NCBI GenBank assembly: GCA_007922305.1
Contig: ML677343.1
Location: forward strand, 32,319,017-32,383,016
Direction of reading: 5' to 3'
Length of the DNA: 64,000 nt
From: Dermatemys mawii
Taxonomy: Eukaryota > Chordata > Testudines > Dermatemydidae
The notes under the pieces were generated by a model. It was not told the origin of the DNA, did no database searches, and saw only the letters and a list, made by a program, of their open reading frames with translations. Positions within the stretch are counted from its first letter, which is position 1; the number at the start of each line of letters is the position of its first letter. Below are positions 1 to 11,000 of the stretch, piece by piece. The position numbers were made by a program, and so were the translations under genes.

Positions 1-832
1 GCAGGAGCAGGAGTAATAGGTTGCGGGGAGATGGGGGCAGGAGCAGTACAAGGTGGGTCGTGGGGGGTAGGCTGGGAGATGGGGTAGGAGCCGTAGGGGA
101 GGGCGCTGGGTTGGGGCCAGAGGACTGATTTGAGAAGGTCAGGAGTGGTAGGAAAGCAGGGTACTGGGTTGAGGGGAGGCAAGGCGCTTGTTAGAGGCTG
201 GAATAGGTGCTGGTGGAGCAGCGAGTGGGAAGCCTCACGTGTTTGTCCCTCTGTGTGAGCCCTTTATGGACTTGCTTCCAGGAAGGATAATTCCAGTGAG
301 AGGAACAAATGAGCTGAGGGCAGCCTGAGCTAGGGGGATGGGTGGATCACTCGCTACTTTTGTGTTATGAGAAAATGTAAACCTGGCAGTAGTCCTCTAA
401 AGACTGTTAATGGTAGGGAATAAAGCTAGATCTGCTGTATAAATACATAAGCAACAAAGTGTCTTGGAGCACTTTATAGACTAACAGATGTTTAGGAGCA
501 TAAGCTTTTGTCATTCATCTGACAAAGCGGGTCTTTGCCCGCAAAAGCTTATGCTCCTTAACATCTGATAGTCTATAAGGTGCTACAAAACTGTCGCTTT
601 TGTAGATCCAGACTAACACAGCCACCTCTCTGATACTGTATAAATACATGTGATATACAAGTGTAGACCAGTGGCATTCTGTGAGATCTTTAAATAGACT
701 TTGTGGTTAAAAATAGCTAGTTTTTAAATAATAGCAGTTTGCTTCCTCAGATCACTACACTTACATTTGCTAATCTATATGGGCACAGAATAGATAGCCC
801 CAGTTAGCAGAATTTGTTGTCATCCTTTCTAG
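1..832. other. TRAPPC2L first intron (part)
   Basis: No coding sequence recognised. The first ~200 bases are G-rich and simple (repeated GGAG/GGGG runs). Positions 422-637 hold an inverted pair of one interspersed repeat (listed separately). No match to the TRAPPC2L start exon was found. Confidence 0.6.
422..637. repeat. Head-to-head pair of one sauropsid interspersed repeat
   Basis: Positions 464-510 are the near-perfect inverted complement of 542-591; both share the core AAAAGCTTATGCTCCT. The right unit continues on the + strand to the repeat's usual end (ATCCAGACTAACACAG ... CTCTGATACT, to about 637). The left unit continues on the - strand to about 422. I recognise the unit as a common interspersed repeat of sauropsid genomes but cannot name its family with certainty. 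Transcribed through, the pair would fold into a ~45-bp stem with a ~30-nt loop. Confidence 0.7.
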
Positions 833-1005
833 AACTATCCCCTGTACATCCAAAGCATCCCAACAGAAAATGAACTGAAGTTCCATTATACAGTGCACAC
901 TTCCCTGGATGTTGTGGATGAAAAGATCTCTGCCATGGGGAAGGCCCTCGTGGATCAGAGAGAGCTCTATCTGGGACTTCTGTACCCAACTGAAGACTAC
1001 AAAGT
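833..1005 (+). CDS. TRAPPC2L: TRAPPC2L coding exon 2
   Basis: Acceptor AG at 831-832 after a pyrimidine-rich tract; donor GT at 1006-1007 (GTATCT). The 173 nt carry 57 codons plus GT, phase 0 in and phase 2 out. It encodes the N-terminal part of the longin fold, including [12 protein letters not shown] and the [11 protein letters not shown] turn. Immediately after the donor the intron carries a hAT-like short transposon (1037-1285). Confidence 0.96.
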
Positions 1006-4000
1006 GTATCTTTATTGCCTGATGAGTGCTCTATAGTAGGGGTCTTCAAACTTTTCCCCCTGCAGCCCCTTTCCACGGAGGGAAAAGTCTGGCGGCCCCT
1101 GGGGAGTATGTCCGCCGAAATGCCACCACAGAAAGTGGAAGCTTCCGCTTTCCGCGACGGCATTTTGGCGGGACCAAAATAGCCCACCCGGGAGTTCGAC
1201 AGTCTCCTGAGCGGACTCAGCGGCGGTGCCTGGGTCTCACGCACCCCTTGCGGGGAGCTCGCGCACCCCAGTTTGAAGACCACTGATCCTACAATCTGTC
1301 CTTATTCAGTCAGAACTCCCATTGATTTATCTAAGCAAGGAATGCAGGGTTAGGTTTTAAAAAGCATGTCTTTTAGTTCTAGAATTTACCATTGTTTTCA
1401 TTGGATGTTGCAGCTGTAAATCCTGTGTTGTGAAATAACCACTGTGCAGCTTGATTTTTTTAATGGGCAAGTGTGCTGTGGATTAGTAAGCATATATCTC
1501 ATAGATTTTGGTACTTTCATTTGACCAAAACAACCTGAGTGTGTGCTTAAAGAGACACAGTCAATTGACATTTTGTGAAAACCAGTGTTTTGGAAACTTA
1601 AGACCAGTAGAAATGTTTCCTCTCTTAAAAGAGAAAAAACAAAACAATGAAAACGGTTGCTTTTTAAACTGTTTGAAACACAAACAGTGCAGCAAGAAAA
1701 AGCCTAGAAATGAACCCTTTAACTGGACAACCATCCCTTTTGCTGGCAGTTGTTAAACTAGGTTGATACAAGGAATGTAAATAGTCAATGACTGTTGCAA
1801 AAGGTGAAGATTAGAAGGGAACAGATCCTTGGCTGGTGTGAATCAGTAATTCCACTGAAGTCAGTGGAACTATGCTGATATACAGCAGCTTAGCATCTGG
1901 TCCTGTATTTTTAAATTTAGTTTTTTTGAAACCCTTCACTTCAAATATTGATTTTATACCACAGTATCTATGATCATTAAGTGGGTATTGGCATCTGACA
2001 TTCAGCATCCATACAGCTGAGCAATGCAAGTATGGATTTATATATATATGCTCTGCACAGGCAGCCACTATGGCAACATTCACTGGTCTATTCACAGAGC
2101 AGTTATTTCACAACACAGGATTTGCTGCTGCAGTGTCAAATAGAAGCCCTAGTTCTAAAGGTTGTTTAGCTGTGGTGTTGTCTGAATAGTATCTGTTCCG
2201 TTTATTCTTGGCCCTGTCTCTTAGGGCAGGTCTATACTATACATCGATGCAGCTGTTGTAGCATGTCTGGTGAAGATGCTTTATGCCAACGGGAGAGCTC
2301 TCTCCCATTGGCATAGTTACTCCAGCTCTGCAAGGAGCAGAAGCTATGTTGGCAGGAGAGCATAGCACCAATGTAAACAGTGGGTAGGTCAATCTAACTT
2401 GCATCACTCAGGGAGGGTGTCTTCTCACACACCTGAACAGCACAACTTAGACTGACTTAAGCAGTAGTGACCTGCCCTTCCTGTCTGCAATGAGGAAGCT
2501 TGGTGCATCTGAAGCTAGCTATGGTTTGATCAGATTTCACAGTTTATAAATACAGTATCTAGTTCTTCACTTAGCTAAAATTATGGAGGAATTGGACACA
2601 CACACACACACACACACTAGTAATGCTGCTGAAGATGGTAAGACTGCAGAAGCTTTTTTTGGATACAAAGTTGGTGTTTCAGGACTGCAGCTATATCTGA
2701 TAGTTATGAGACTAGTTGATCTTTGAACATTCCTGTGCTGGTCTCTGGCTTCCCTTTTAATCACATGGATTGAAATGTCCTCACTTTTTGTCTGGTGTAA
2801 CTGACAGCAGATATCCATGTCTTCCTAATCGTGCTGCTAACTTCGAAGATTCTATATTATAACATTGCTGTTGAGTGATCACTGAGTGTGATATTAGCTA
2901 CCCAAATGGGCATGGCTGCAAAGAATTATCAGAATTATTTGATGAAGGAGGGTTCCTGAGAGCCAAAGAAATTGTCATCAAAATGACTGATGATTGAAGG
3001 TCATTTATTCAATTACTGAACAGTAATACATGCCTTCGGAGGCAGGCAAGGTAGCTGCTGTCTAAAAACACAACCTGTCGTAACTCTTTCTGGTTATAAA
3101 TCTTTATACCAACTCGTCTCTCTATGCTTATGAGGCTAGGTAATTATTATCATGCTTTCAGAAATGGTAACACTAAGGTAGAAAATAAGTCCAATTTCCA
3201 GGACCCAGTCCCTTGCTTATCTCATCGAGACATGGATTATATTGTGACTAATTTGAGGGTGACATCCACTTGTAAATTTTTCTTTTGACAGTAGTCAAGC
3301 CTTATTGTAGTTGCTTTTCCAGGCACTTGTGTGTCAAAAATATGTTCCTTAATCAGCTGCACAGATATGGCTACGTGACAAATTCCAAGGTGAAGTTTGT
3401 TATGGTGGTAGATTCTTCAAACACAGCACTTCGAGACAATGAGATCCGCAGCGTAAGTACAGGAAATCAGAATGCAACTTGCCAGATCAGTATTTTTGTT
3501 CTTTCCACTTATTCATAAAATGCTGAGAAGCCAAGAATCAAACATCACCACCCCTAACAGTAATTTTCTAGGTTTTAATTACAAACAAACCATGGTCTTT
3601 TTTCAGATGTTCCGAAAGCTGCATAATTCATACACAGATGTAATGTGCAACCCCTTCTATAACCCTGGGGACTGCATTCATTCCAGGTGAGCGAGCTGCT
3701 TCCACTAATCCTTTTGATTTTGTTGCCTTTCTGGGACATGCAGAGCTATTAGGACTTAGCTCTTAAGAATGTAACTTCTGTAAGTGATCAGTTTAAAGCT
3801 GGGAGCTGCAAACTCCTTTCCAAAAACATGCACCTGTACTCTCTTTGGACTACTTCTACATAACAGAAAATTTACCATTGCACCGTCCTCATTATTAACT
3901 ACATTTAACTGTCTTCCATACAGTTCACACTCATTAGTAGCTCTATGAACTGATATTAGAAATGCTGATTCAGGAACCTGAGGTTACTTTTAAAAAGTTA

Positions 4001-4583
4001 CCAATGGATCTCACTTAAATATTCTTTTTGTTGAAATGTGGTGGCTAATACTGTGTCAGCAGCCTTCTAAATAGGCAGGCTGTAGCTTTCCAAAATTCAG
4101 CCTCTGTAAAGGAGTAAAGATGAGGAGACTGTTTCTAAAATGCCTAATTCTCAAAACAGTTGACAGCACAGTGCTCGTCTTTTCATATTCAGAATATTTT
4201 TGTGGGACCGATGAGTGTTGTCCCCTCCCCTTCCCCCACTGTATTTGCAAAAGCAGTTTCTATATTCCGGTCACTAAAATGATTGTAGCCTACTGACCGA
4301 GCAAGAACCACCGTTCCTTCACCTTTATTAGAAGGAAAGTAATTGTTTGTGAAATGCAGTGCACCAGTCGTAAGGAATGAAATATTTATAGTCCAGTCTG
4401 TGGGAAGTTACCATTGAAAATGCTTAAATAGAAGCTATGACTTACCTACTAACTGAAGAGCTTCTTTGTATCAGAGAGATCTCTGTGTGGTGGACTGTCT
4501 TCTCTTCCTTTAATATTTCATACTCTTCCTTCTCTAGGGCTTTTGATAATATGGTGACCTCCATGATGATGCAGGTGTGCTGA
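833..4583 (+). CDS. TRAPPC2L: TRAPPC2L, TRAPP complex subunit 2-like (5' partial)
   Basis: Trafficking protein particle complex subunit 2-like, a small longin-fold (sedlin family) subunit of the TRAPP complexes, which tether vesicles and activate Rab GTPases at the ER-Golgi and Golgi. Four coding exons are visible: 833-1005, 3365-3452, 3607-3686 and 4538-4583. They join in frame (split codons GT|A = Val and AG|G = Arg) into 128 residues from [19 protein letters not shown] to the C-terminus TSMMMQVC and a TGA at 4581-4583. The family is about 140 residues long, so only the roughly 11 residues of the first exon (MAVCIAVIAKE in human) are missing; no match was found in positions 1-832. The protein is nearly identical to the human one; visible differences include GDCIHSR where human has GDRIQSR. 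It is convergent with PABPN1L, as in mammals. The family call is certain; the missing exon is placed left of the window by inference. Confidence 0.97.
1037..1285. mobile_element. Short hAT-like non-autonomous transposon
   Basis: The ends are inverted repeats: GGTCTTCAAACT near 1041-1052 against AGTTTGAAGACC near 1270-1281, with outermost bases TAGGG (left) and CACTG (right), close to the hAT-type CAGTGGTCT terminus. The interior is GC-rich and non-coding, unlike the AT-rich intron around it. No clean 8-bp target duplication could be read (flanks CTCTATAG and ATCCTACA), so the superfamily call rests on the termini alone. Confidence 0.6.
2224..2477. mobile_element. MITE-like palindromic element in TRAPPC2L intron 2
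   Basis: Starts GGGCAGGTCTATACTA and ends AGTAGTGACCTGCCC, an imperfect terminal inverted repeat around GGGCAGGT. The interior is partly self-complementary (GCCAACGGGAGAG / CTCTCCCATTGGC near 2285-2312). It resembles a short palindromic repeat frequent in turtle genomes with GCAGGTCTACACTA-type ends. The flanking trinucleotides (TTA left, TTC right) do not give a clear target duplication. Confidence 0.55.
2596..2618. repeat. (CA)n microsatellite
   Basis: Eleven consecutive CA units inside TRAPPC2L intron 2. The rest of this intron (1006-3364), apart from the two transposon-like elements, shows nothing recognisable. Confidence 0.9.
3365..3452 (+). CDS. TRAPPC2L: TRAPPC2L coding exon 3
   Basis: Acceptor CAG at 3362-3364; donor GTAAGT at 3453-3458, a perfect consensus. 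The first base A completes the split Val codon; 29 codons follow ([15 protein letters not shown] through DNEIRS). It ends in phase 0. Confidence 0.97.
3607..3686 (+). CDS. TRAPPC2L: TRAPPC2L coding exon 4
   Basis: Acceptor TTTTTTCAG ending at 3606; donor GTGAGC from 3687. It encodes [19 protein letters not shown] and PGDCIHS plus AG of an Arg codon. The internal Met at its start is a normal residue, not an initiator. Confidence 0.97.
4538..4583 (+). CDS. TRAPPC2L: TRAPPC2L terminal coding exon
   Basis: Acceptor TTCTCTAG ending at 4537. The leading G completes Arg, followed by [14 protein letters not shown] and TGA. The ending matches the conserved family C-terminus (human TSMMIQVC). The 3' UTR follows directly, with a GT/TA dinucleotide run near 4650-4668. 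Confidence 0.96.
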
Positions 4584-4690
4584 AGCTCCAGCCCTACTCT
4601 TTGCATTTGAGACCATTCTCTATTGTACAGAAGTGTGTCTATGAAGCTGTGTGTGTGTGTATATATAGTCTTTGAAGTTGTTCTGTGTAA

Positions 4691-4696
4691 AATAAA
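4691..4696 (+). other. TRAPPC2L: TRAPPC2L poly(A) signal (AATAAA)
   Basis: A canonical AATAAA lies 108 nt after the TGA and is followed by a GT-rich stretch (4703-4735) suited to the downstream element. Cleavage is expected near 4710. This makes the 3' UTR short, about 130 nt. Confidence 0.75.
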
Positions 4697-4712
4697 GATA
4701 TTGCTGTTTGGA

Positions 4713-7700
4713 TCTGTCTGCTTGTGTTCTTGTGGCCAGTCACACTGTGGAGAGTGGCACAACTTGCTTAGCAGAATAGAGGCTTTGCTTTTAGCTAGCA
4801 TGCAAAAGTATGGAAGGATTTCATGCTTCTAAGTAAAGACAAAGGTAGTGAGCTATTGATCACTGTTCATGTCCGATCTTAGTAAAGCCCAGGGCTGCAT
4901 GATAAATTGCACCCACAGCTGTCTGCCCAAATTGCATGCAGAGTTGAGAGTATATGTGGATGCAGCTCTGTGGTAGGCGTGCAACCTTGAGATGCTTCTG
5001 TAAAAATCTGCCCCTAACTTATGCTTGTAATAGCTGTAAACGTTGGCCTGCAAGTCTGAGAAGGAACAAACTGTTAAAAAACAAAGACTCTAGTTAAATC
5101 ACTAGAAATTGCAGAGAATGATCAGTGACTTTTGGAAGGATTTCAAGGGCTGGCTTGCATGCCATTCTTGCGATCTTACTGAATTTGAGGCAACATGACT
5201 ATGTCTCTGCCAATCAGAGAGAAAAGCTCTGCTTGGAAAGCCAGGAAAACCTGCATGTCCCTTGTTTGAGAAAGGGACAATGATCTAACTACAAGTAACA
5301 ATTAGCTTTCCAGGACAGAGATGCAGCAAATAAAGAGCGAGCCCTTTCACCTTCTCCTAATACATGCTAACCTGGAAGACCTCCCTTACTCCAACCACTG
5401 GAAATTCACTCAGCTCCTGACTATTGGCCAAATTCACCACATGAGTGGATATGGACCTATATTATGGTGTTCTCTAATCATCATCATCTTGTTGCAGTAG
5501 GTGCAATTTCTTTCTGTGGTTTAACAGCCTTCTAAAGGCAACTAGCTCAGTGCAAAGACCGGTCTGCAGCTTTTTCTGCACTTTCATTGTGGAAGAAACT
5601 TTTTTAGACAGCAGGATCATTTATTTTTTAAAAAAGATATCCAACGATTTAACAGTACCTTCTCACAAACAGAACTTGATCAGAGAAATCTGCTGAGCTC
5701 AATCAATACATTTCATCAGTAATAAAGTAAGTGTCAAACACTTCACTCTCCCATTTGCCAGCTCCCCTCCCACCCAAACAAGTCACACCTGAACCTTACT
5801 ATTTTGATTAACTTTTACACATAAAAAGGTGAGTTAAATCTTTCCACTTGCCAAGACCAGCACTCAGTGATTCGTTTTCAGCAATGGCCATTAAAAGGTA
5901 TTTTAGACTCCAAAAATAGGTTTTGTAAAAAAGAGTTCTAGGGCTTACAAGATCTATCAACAGAAATTACTTTTTTAAAAAAAAAATCCGTAGGAAAGGT
6001 TTGGATTACCCCTTTAAAATTTGCAGTCCAAAGTTGGGGGTGGTTCAGGAGAACCAGAAAGTGAAGCAACAGTCTCTCTATGCTCCATGCTAGATAAAGT
6101 GCAAATAGCAAACACATGTGAGAGGTAGATTTTTGAAATTCAATGATCCAAGGTGTTAACAGGGAGGGAAATCACTTTCTAAAATAGGTTTATCCTGACA
6201 GCATCCCTTCAACTGACCCAAAAGCTGCTTTAAGGGTTAGTAATTGCATCTGCTGTAACTGGGGAAAAGGGAATCCTGATTAAAGGTCCTGACAGGTTAG
6301 TGGTGGAATGCTAATAAAATGTATTCCAATGTATAACTTTATACAGTAACATTGTTCACTGGGTTTCTTAACCATGCTTTTATTTTTTAACCCAAAATAT
6401 TTTCCTTTAAAAATAGGAGCAAGTTTAGTGCTCATGAAAGTGAGACGAATTGCAGTGGCTTGGAGCGCCAAGTGCAGAGAGGGAATGCAGACAGGTGCAG
6501 TGTTGGAATTCCCACACAAAACCACCTCAATGCACTTCCACCCTGACTGGCAGCAGCCCCTGCTATTTCAGCCTAGGCCTTCAAGCACTGATCTCCGGAC
6601 TGTGGTCACTGGGAGAGGAAGATACAGAGCCTAAGCTTAGACCCACAAAACTCACACTTGTCACTAGAGACTGGATTCAAACTCTGCCCATCAGAAGTGA
6701 AACAGTGAGTGCCTGGACTTGCATCACAGCTACGGAACAAGATCGGGGGAGAGAAAGAGTTTGCAGGTAGTCAGGTCTTGTGTAACCCCAAACATTAAAG
6801 AAAACACACTAATGTTTAAAGAGAACTCAGGTTAGGGATGCCTTTTCTTTCAAGAGATTTAAGGGGCTGAATCCTGCTCTTAGATATAGAAGAGCAGGAG
6901 CACAACGAGAAAGCCAAAACACAGAGTTATGCTCACTCCTCTACCCAGGACCAGAATCAGGACCGCACACTTAGGGGGACAAAATCCTAACGAGTTATTT
7001 TAATTCAGTGGAAAAGTTTTGGATTTTCCCTGCAAAATTTATTTAAGACCCTAATGAGGTTTTTACAGTTAAGTAAAAAAAAAAATAAGGCCAGATTTGA
7101 ATTTAAGCCACGTCCCAGAACCTTGCCCCCACTCTTCTAGAGGGTAGAAGAGATCCCACTTTCCTTGGAACGTCTTGAGGACCTCCCTGTACTAAAGAGA
7201 TGTCAGCATCCACGATCCACAGGACAAGCTGAAGAAGTGAGTCACAGAGAGCAAAGTGGAGGCATCTGTTTCTCCAGTCTGGCAGCTGGAAAGGTTTAGA
7301 CCTTCTCACCCGGTGGCCGCAGTGGGTGGAGCAGAGAGATGCTTCTGACAGCTGTGGACCAGCTGACTGTTTTGGAAACAGAACATCCTGCAGTTCCCTT
7401 CTCCTAGAGGGATTGTTTTCCCATGCTCCCCTCTATCCCCATTGCTCCAACACAGCCCTCCAGAAGCACCCACCCACCCACCCACATCCTGCTAGATCGT
7501 GCCAGAGGGCCAAATCTTGCTTATATGGAGTTTTAAAATGCAGCCCTGTCCTCCACTTTCTACAGGCTGTAGACAAAGCCGATCATCTGGTGAACTCTGT
7601 TCCCATTCACTGTCAAGAGCACTCAGTGTATGCCTGGAGATCAGCTGTTCTTTCTAGCTAGGAGAATATTGGGTTCAACAAGGATTTGACATTGTAACCA

Positions 7701-7979
7701 ACTCGGGGCCAGTCTCTGGCTCCCGGGAAGTGCCAGCGTGACTCTGGCCTTGCGTGCACTGGGCACCCTGCTGTGCTAGGGTAGCGTGGGTCCGTTCTCC
7801 CTCATAACAACTCACCCCCACGACTGCACAACATGCAACTGCACTGTTCCACCCAGGCAAAAATATTAAAATTGTCCACACTTCTCTTTGCTCAGGTAGG
7901 TTCTCTTTAAACCCCTCTCCCATCCCTCACTTTTAAATCCAGCCCTGTGGGAGTCTCCAGCGTCAGCCCATCCTTCGGC
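4713..7979. other. Convergent intergenic region TRAPPC2L / PABPN1L
   Basis: No gene, RNA gene or clear mobile element recognised. The stretch is AT-rich up to about 7.1 kb and then rises in GC. A CCCA microrepeat sits at about 7470-7487. The part adjoining 7980 is presumably PABPN1L 3' UTR; minus-strand poly(A) signal candidates are listed at 6999-7043. Confidence 0.5.
6999..7043 (-). other. Candidate PABPN1L poly(A) signals
   Basis: Read on the - strand, AATAAA lies at 7043-7038 and ATTAAA at 7004-6999, about 940-980 nt beyond the PABPN1L stop. They are the nearest canonical or near-canonical hexamers I saw downstream. Assignment to PABPN1L is inference. Confidence 0.3.
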
Positions 7980-8019
7980 CTAGTAGGGCGAGTACCACGG
8001 TGATAACCTGCCACGACCC
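7980..8019 (-). CDS. PABPN1L: PABPN1L exon 7 (40-nt terminal coding exon)
   Basis: A tiny coding exon: acceptor AG after a T-rich tract (positions 8036-8020 on the - strand); G completes Arg, then [12 protein letters not shown] and TAG. The SPWYSPY ending matches the human PABPN1L end SPWFSPY and the PABPN1 end SWYSPY. It lies 2.1 kb from exon 6 and is too short for ordinary ORF detection. Confidence 0.93.
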
Positions 8020-11000
8020 CTAGACGAGAACAAAAGCAGTATCAGAAAGCACAGGCTAGCTCAGGCAACGGGCTCAGGTCAGTGATTTAGTCAGTTAACG
8101 AATCAAAACTGTGTCTGCTCCTCAGCGTGGGAGAGACCTGCCATTCGACATGGCCTGGCTGCTCTAGGCCTCACAGACACACAAGCAGCATTCCTGGTCC
8201 TCAATACAGCCCAGAGAGCTCTTATCTCCTTGCTCCCAAGCCACTTCAACTCATGGCGTAACAGCCTGTTCCACCCGGTGATGGCACCACATGAGACTCC
8301 CTGCTTCAATTGCTGGTCTCATCAGCGGGACATATGGGCCTTGACAGGCTCAACCTCCATTTCGAAGGCAGCGGGGAGTGGCTCTGAAGGGAGGCCCCAT
8401 CCGCTCCTGGACGGGGCTGGAAGGATGCTGGAGTGAGCGAAATGTACAAATAACCTTCAAACCGCAAGGCTCAGGCCTTCTCACAGAACCATCTAGCACC
8501 TGGGGTCTTCAAAGTGCTGTGCAAGCATTTCATTAGCACAGCCCCGCCAGGAAACTGAGGCATGGACAGGGAGGTGACCTGTCAGGTCGGTGGCAGCGCT
8601 GGGAGTAGAACCCAGAATAGCCAATTCCTGGGGCTGCGTTCAAGTAGCCCACGCTGCCTGCTCTCCCTGACAGCACGGCTGGGTCAAGAGGAATTCCCTA
8701 CGCCAAGGGAATAAACCCGACTCTCCACAGTGAGGCTCTACAGCAGAGCCAGCAGTATCTAGCCATGGGAGCAGGTTCATGCTGAAGCAGGAAGCCTGGG
8801 CCAGTGTTGGAGAATCGGTCCCAGTGCTCATCTCGGTGTGCCTGGAAGCCAGCCGTTCTTGGGTCACCGAGGTGGAAGGACATTCGCAGGTACTGCGCGC
8901 CCTGGGCAGCTGTCTCCCGCAAGAGTCACTGCTCATTTCTGTCCCTTTCAATTGCAGGAGAGGTGCAGCCTGCAGGCCCTGCCAGGGTGCCCATGTTCGC
9001 ATCGGTGTGCGGCTCCCAGCCTCCCGCTTGCCATGCAGACACATGGGTGATGTTAACAGCATGTGACTGCCCGTGGGACCAGGGGAGGAACATGCTTCTA
9101 GTGCAGGCTTCTCTCTGAACTAACATCTTCAAGCCCTTAGGAGAAGATTCCAGCAGGAACATGCCCCCATCCCCATCTCTGACCCCACGGGGAACACTAC
9201 ACTGGTTTTACTGGGGGGAGCCAGAAGTTTCCAGGCTCATGTTGATTCACCCCCTGCTCCCCTTGCCCCTTGCAAGTTCTGTCTGTATTTCTGCACTCTG
9301 TCCCTTGCATGCCCCTGCCTCCTCTTCTAAATGAGGCAGCTTACATGGACTGACAAGTGGAGCGACTTTAAAGTCCGAGTGGAAACCCACCCCGAACCAA
9401 GGAAAGGGATTACTGCAGAACAACTCCGGGCCGCAGCCAGCCATTAATACAAAGAACTGAGAGGCAGCCTGGGCTAAGGGAGTAAGCACGGTGCTGCAGG
9501 CTGATTCAATGGCCTCGGTTCTGCTGGATCTCTCTCCCCCAAGTTTCCCCACCGAGGGGAGCCCTTGCATAGCTGGCAGTTACCTGGGCCTCGGTTTCAC
9601 TCCTACCTCACCTACATCTATTCCCAGCAGGGCCAGGCAGGCCAGTCTAGGGTAGCACTCACACTGTTCGTAGCACTGCTGATAGCCAGACACAGGGAGT
9701 GTGCGGCTTTGGGGCAGGTGTCTACACCGTGTTTTGCTCCTTTTGGAAAAGAGGGATAAACACTCCCCCTTTCCATCCCCCACTCCCTGGCAGGTGGAGG
9801 GGCTCTGCTGGTGTTTGTCCAGGGCTTTAGTCACGGAAAGGGCTGGGTGAGTGCTTTGTGATAGACCCAGTGTACTAGAGCTTCTGGAGTGCTGATCACC
9901 CAGCAGCTGGTCTGATAGGGACAGCCTATGCTTGAGACACCTACTGACCAGGGGAAACGCCCCTCTCATGCCAATTGCAAAGCTGATTTTGCTAACACAG
10001 CGACAGGCCTGGAGACATCCTGCATCAAAGCCCTGCCAGGCAGGAGAGCGCGTGGGATTCTCCATTCCACTGCCAACCTCCCGTCCGTCAGCAGGGAACG
10101 TCACCGCTCACCTGTACACTCTCCCTCGGGGTCTTGATCTCAGCGCTCCATAGACATTCGCCCTCTGAGACAGGCCCCCCCTGCTTGGGAAACGGCCCCT
10201 CGAGCCCCCACGGTCAGTTGTGCTGATACCTGGCATGTTGGTCCGCTTGGGCAGCACCTGAGAGAAGTCAGAGATCAAGGGGAGGCCGGGACCTCTGCCC
10301 CAACCCTTCCCTTGCAAATGATGCCTCTCCCACTCCAATCAGAGACAGCGTCTCCTGTGGTCTTGGTGAACCAACAGCAGCAGCCTCCCAGCTCTGTATG
10401 GCGGGAGCAGGGTTTGAAGGTGGCCAGCCTGGAAGTTCTACATTTCCCAGTCTATAGACAATGGCACCGAATGGCCTTCTCTGAGCAGAGATGGCCCCTT
10501 GTCCCCAGAGGGCAAGGCCTATCGCCAGGCAGGGGGCAGTGACTCCGAGGAGGGAGGCAAGGGGCAAAACTGATGAAACCGACAGCAAAGCAGCTGGAGC
10601 CAGGCAGGAGCAGCGCAGACCCTGTCTCAGGCCTGCCCCCTGGGAGACCTGGAGGGATAGACTCAGCAGTGGGAGGCCTTTTCAGCACCCAGAGTCACCC
10701 GAAACAAGAACAAACATCCATAGCCCAATGGCGTATCTCTAGCCCAGGCTGTGGTCCTGGTGCTGACCCCTGAGAAGCAAAGTGCTTTCAGCAGGAAGGC
10801 AAATCCCTCCCTAGGTTCTTGGCACTAGTCCCTTCTGCCTTGCACCTGTCGGGCCCGGTGTCCTTACCTTGATGACCCGGCCTCTGAACATGCTCTCATC
10901 CAGCTCCACCGCTGCCTTCACAGAGCTCTTGTCTTCAAACTCAATGTAGGCATACCTGGAAAGGGAAAGGAAGATTGCGTCCCCTTTGCACTGCAGCATC

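Noticed and set aside
1..200. G-rich start of the window as a CpG-island promoter of TRAPPC2L
   Set aside because: It is GGAG/GGGG-rich but poor in CpG, and no start exon follows.
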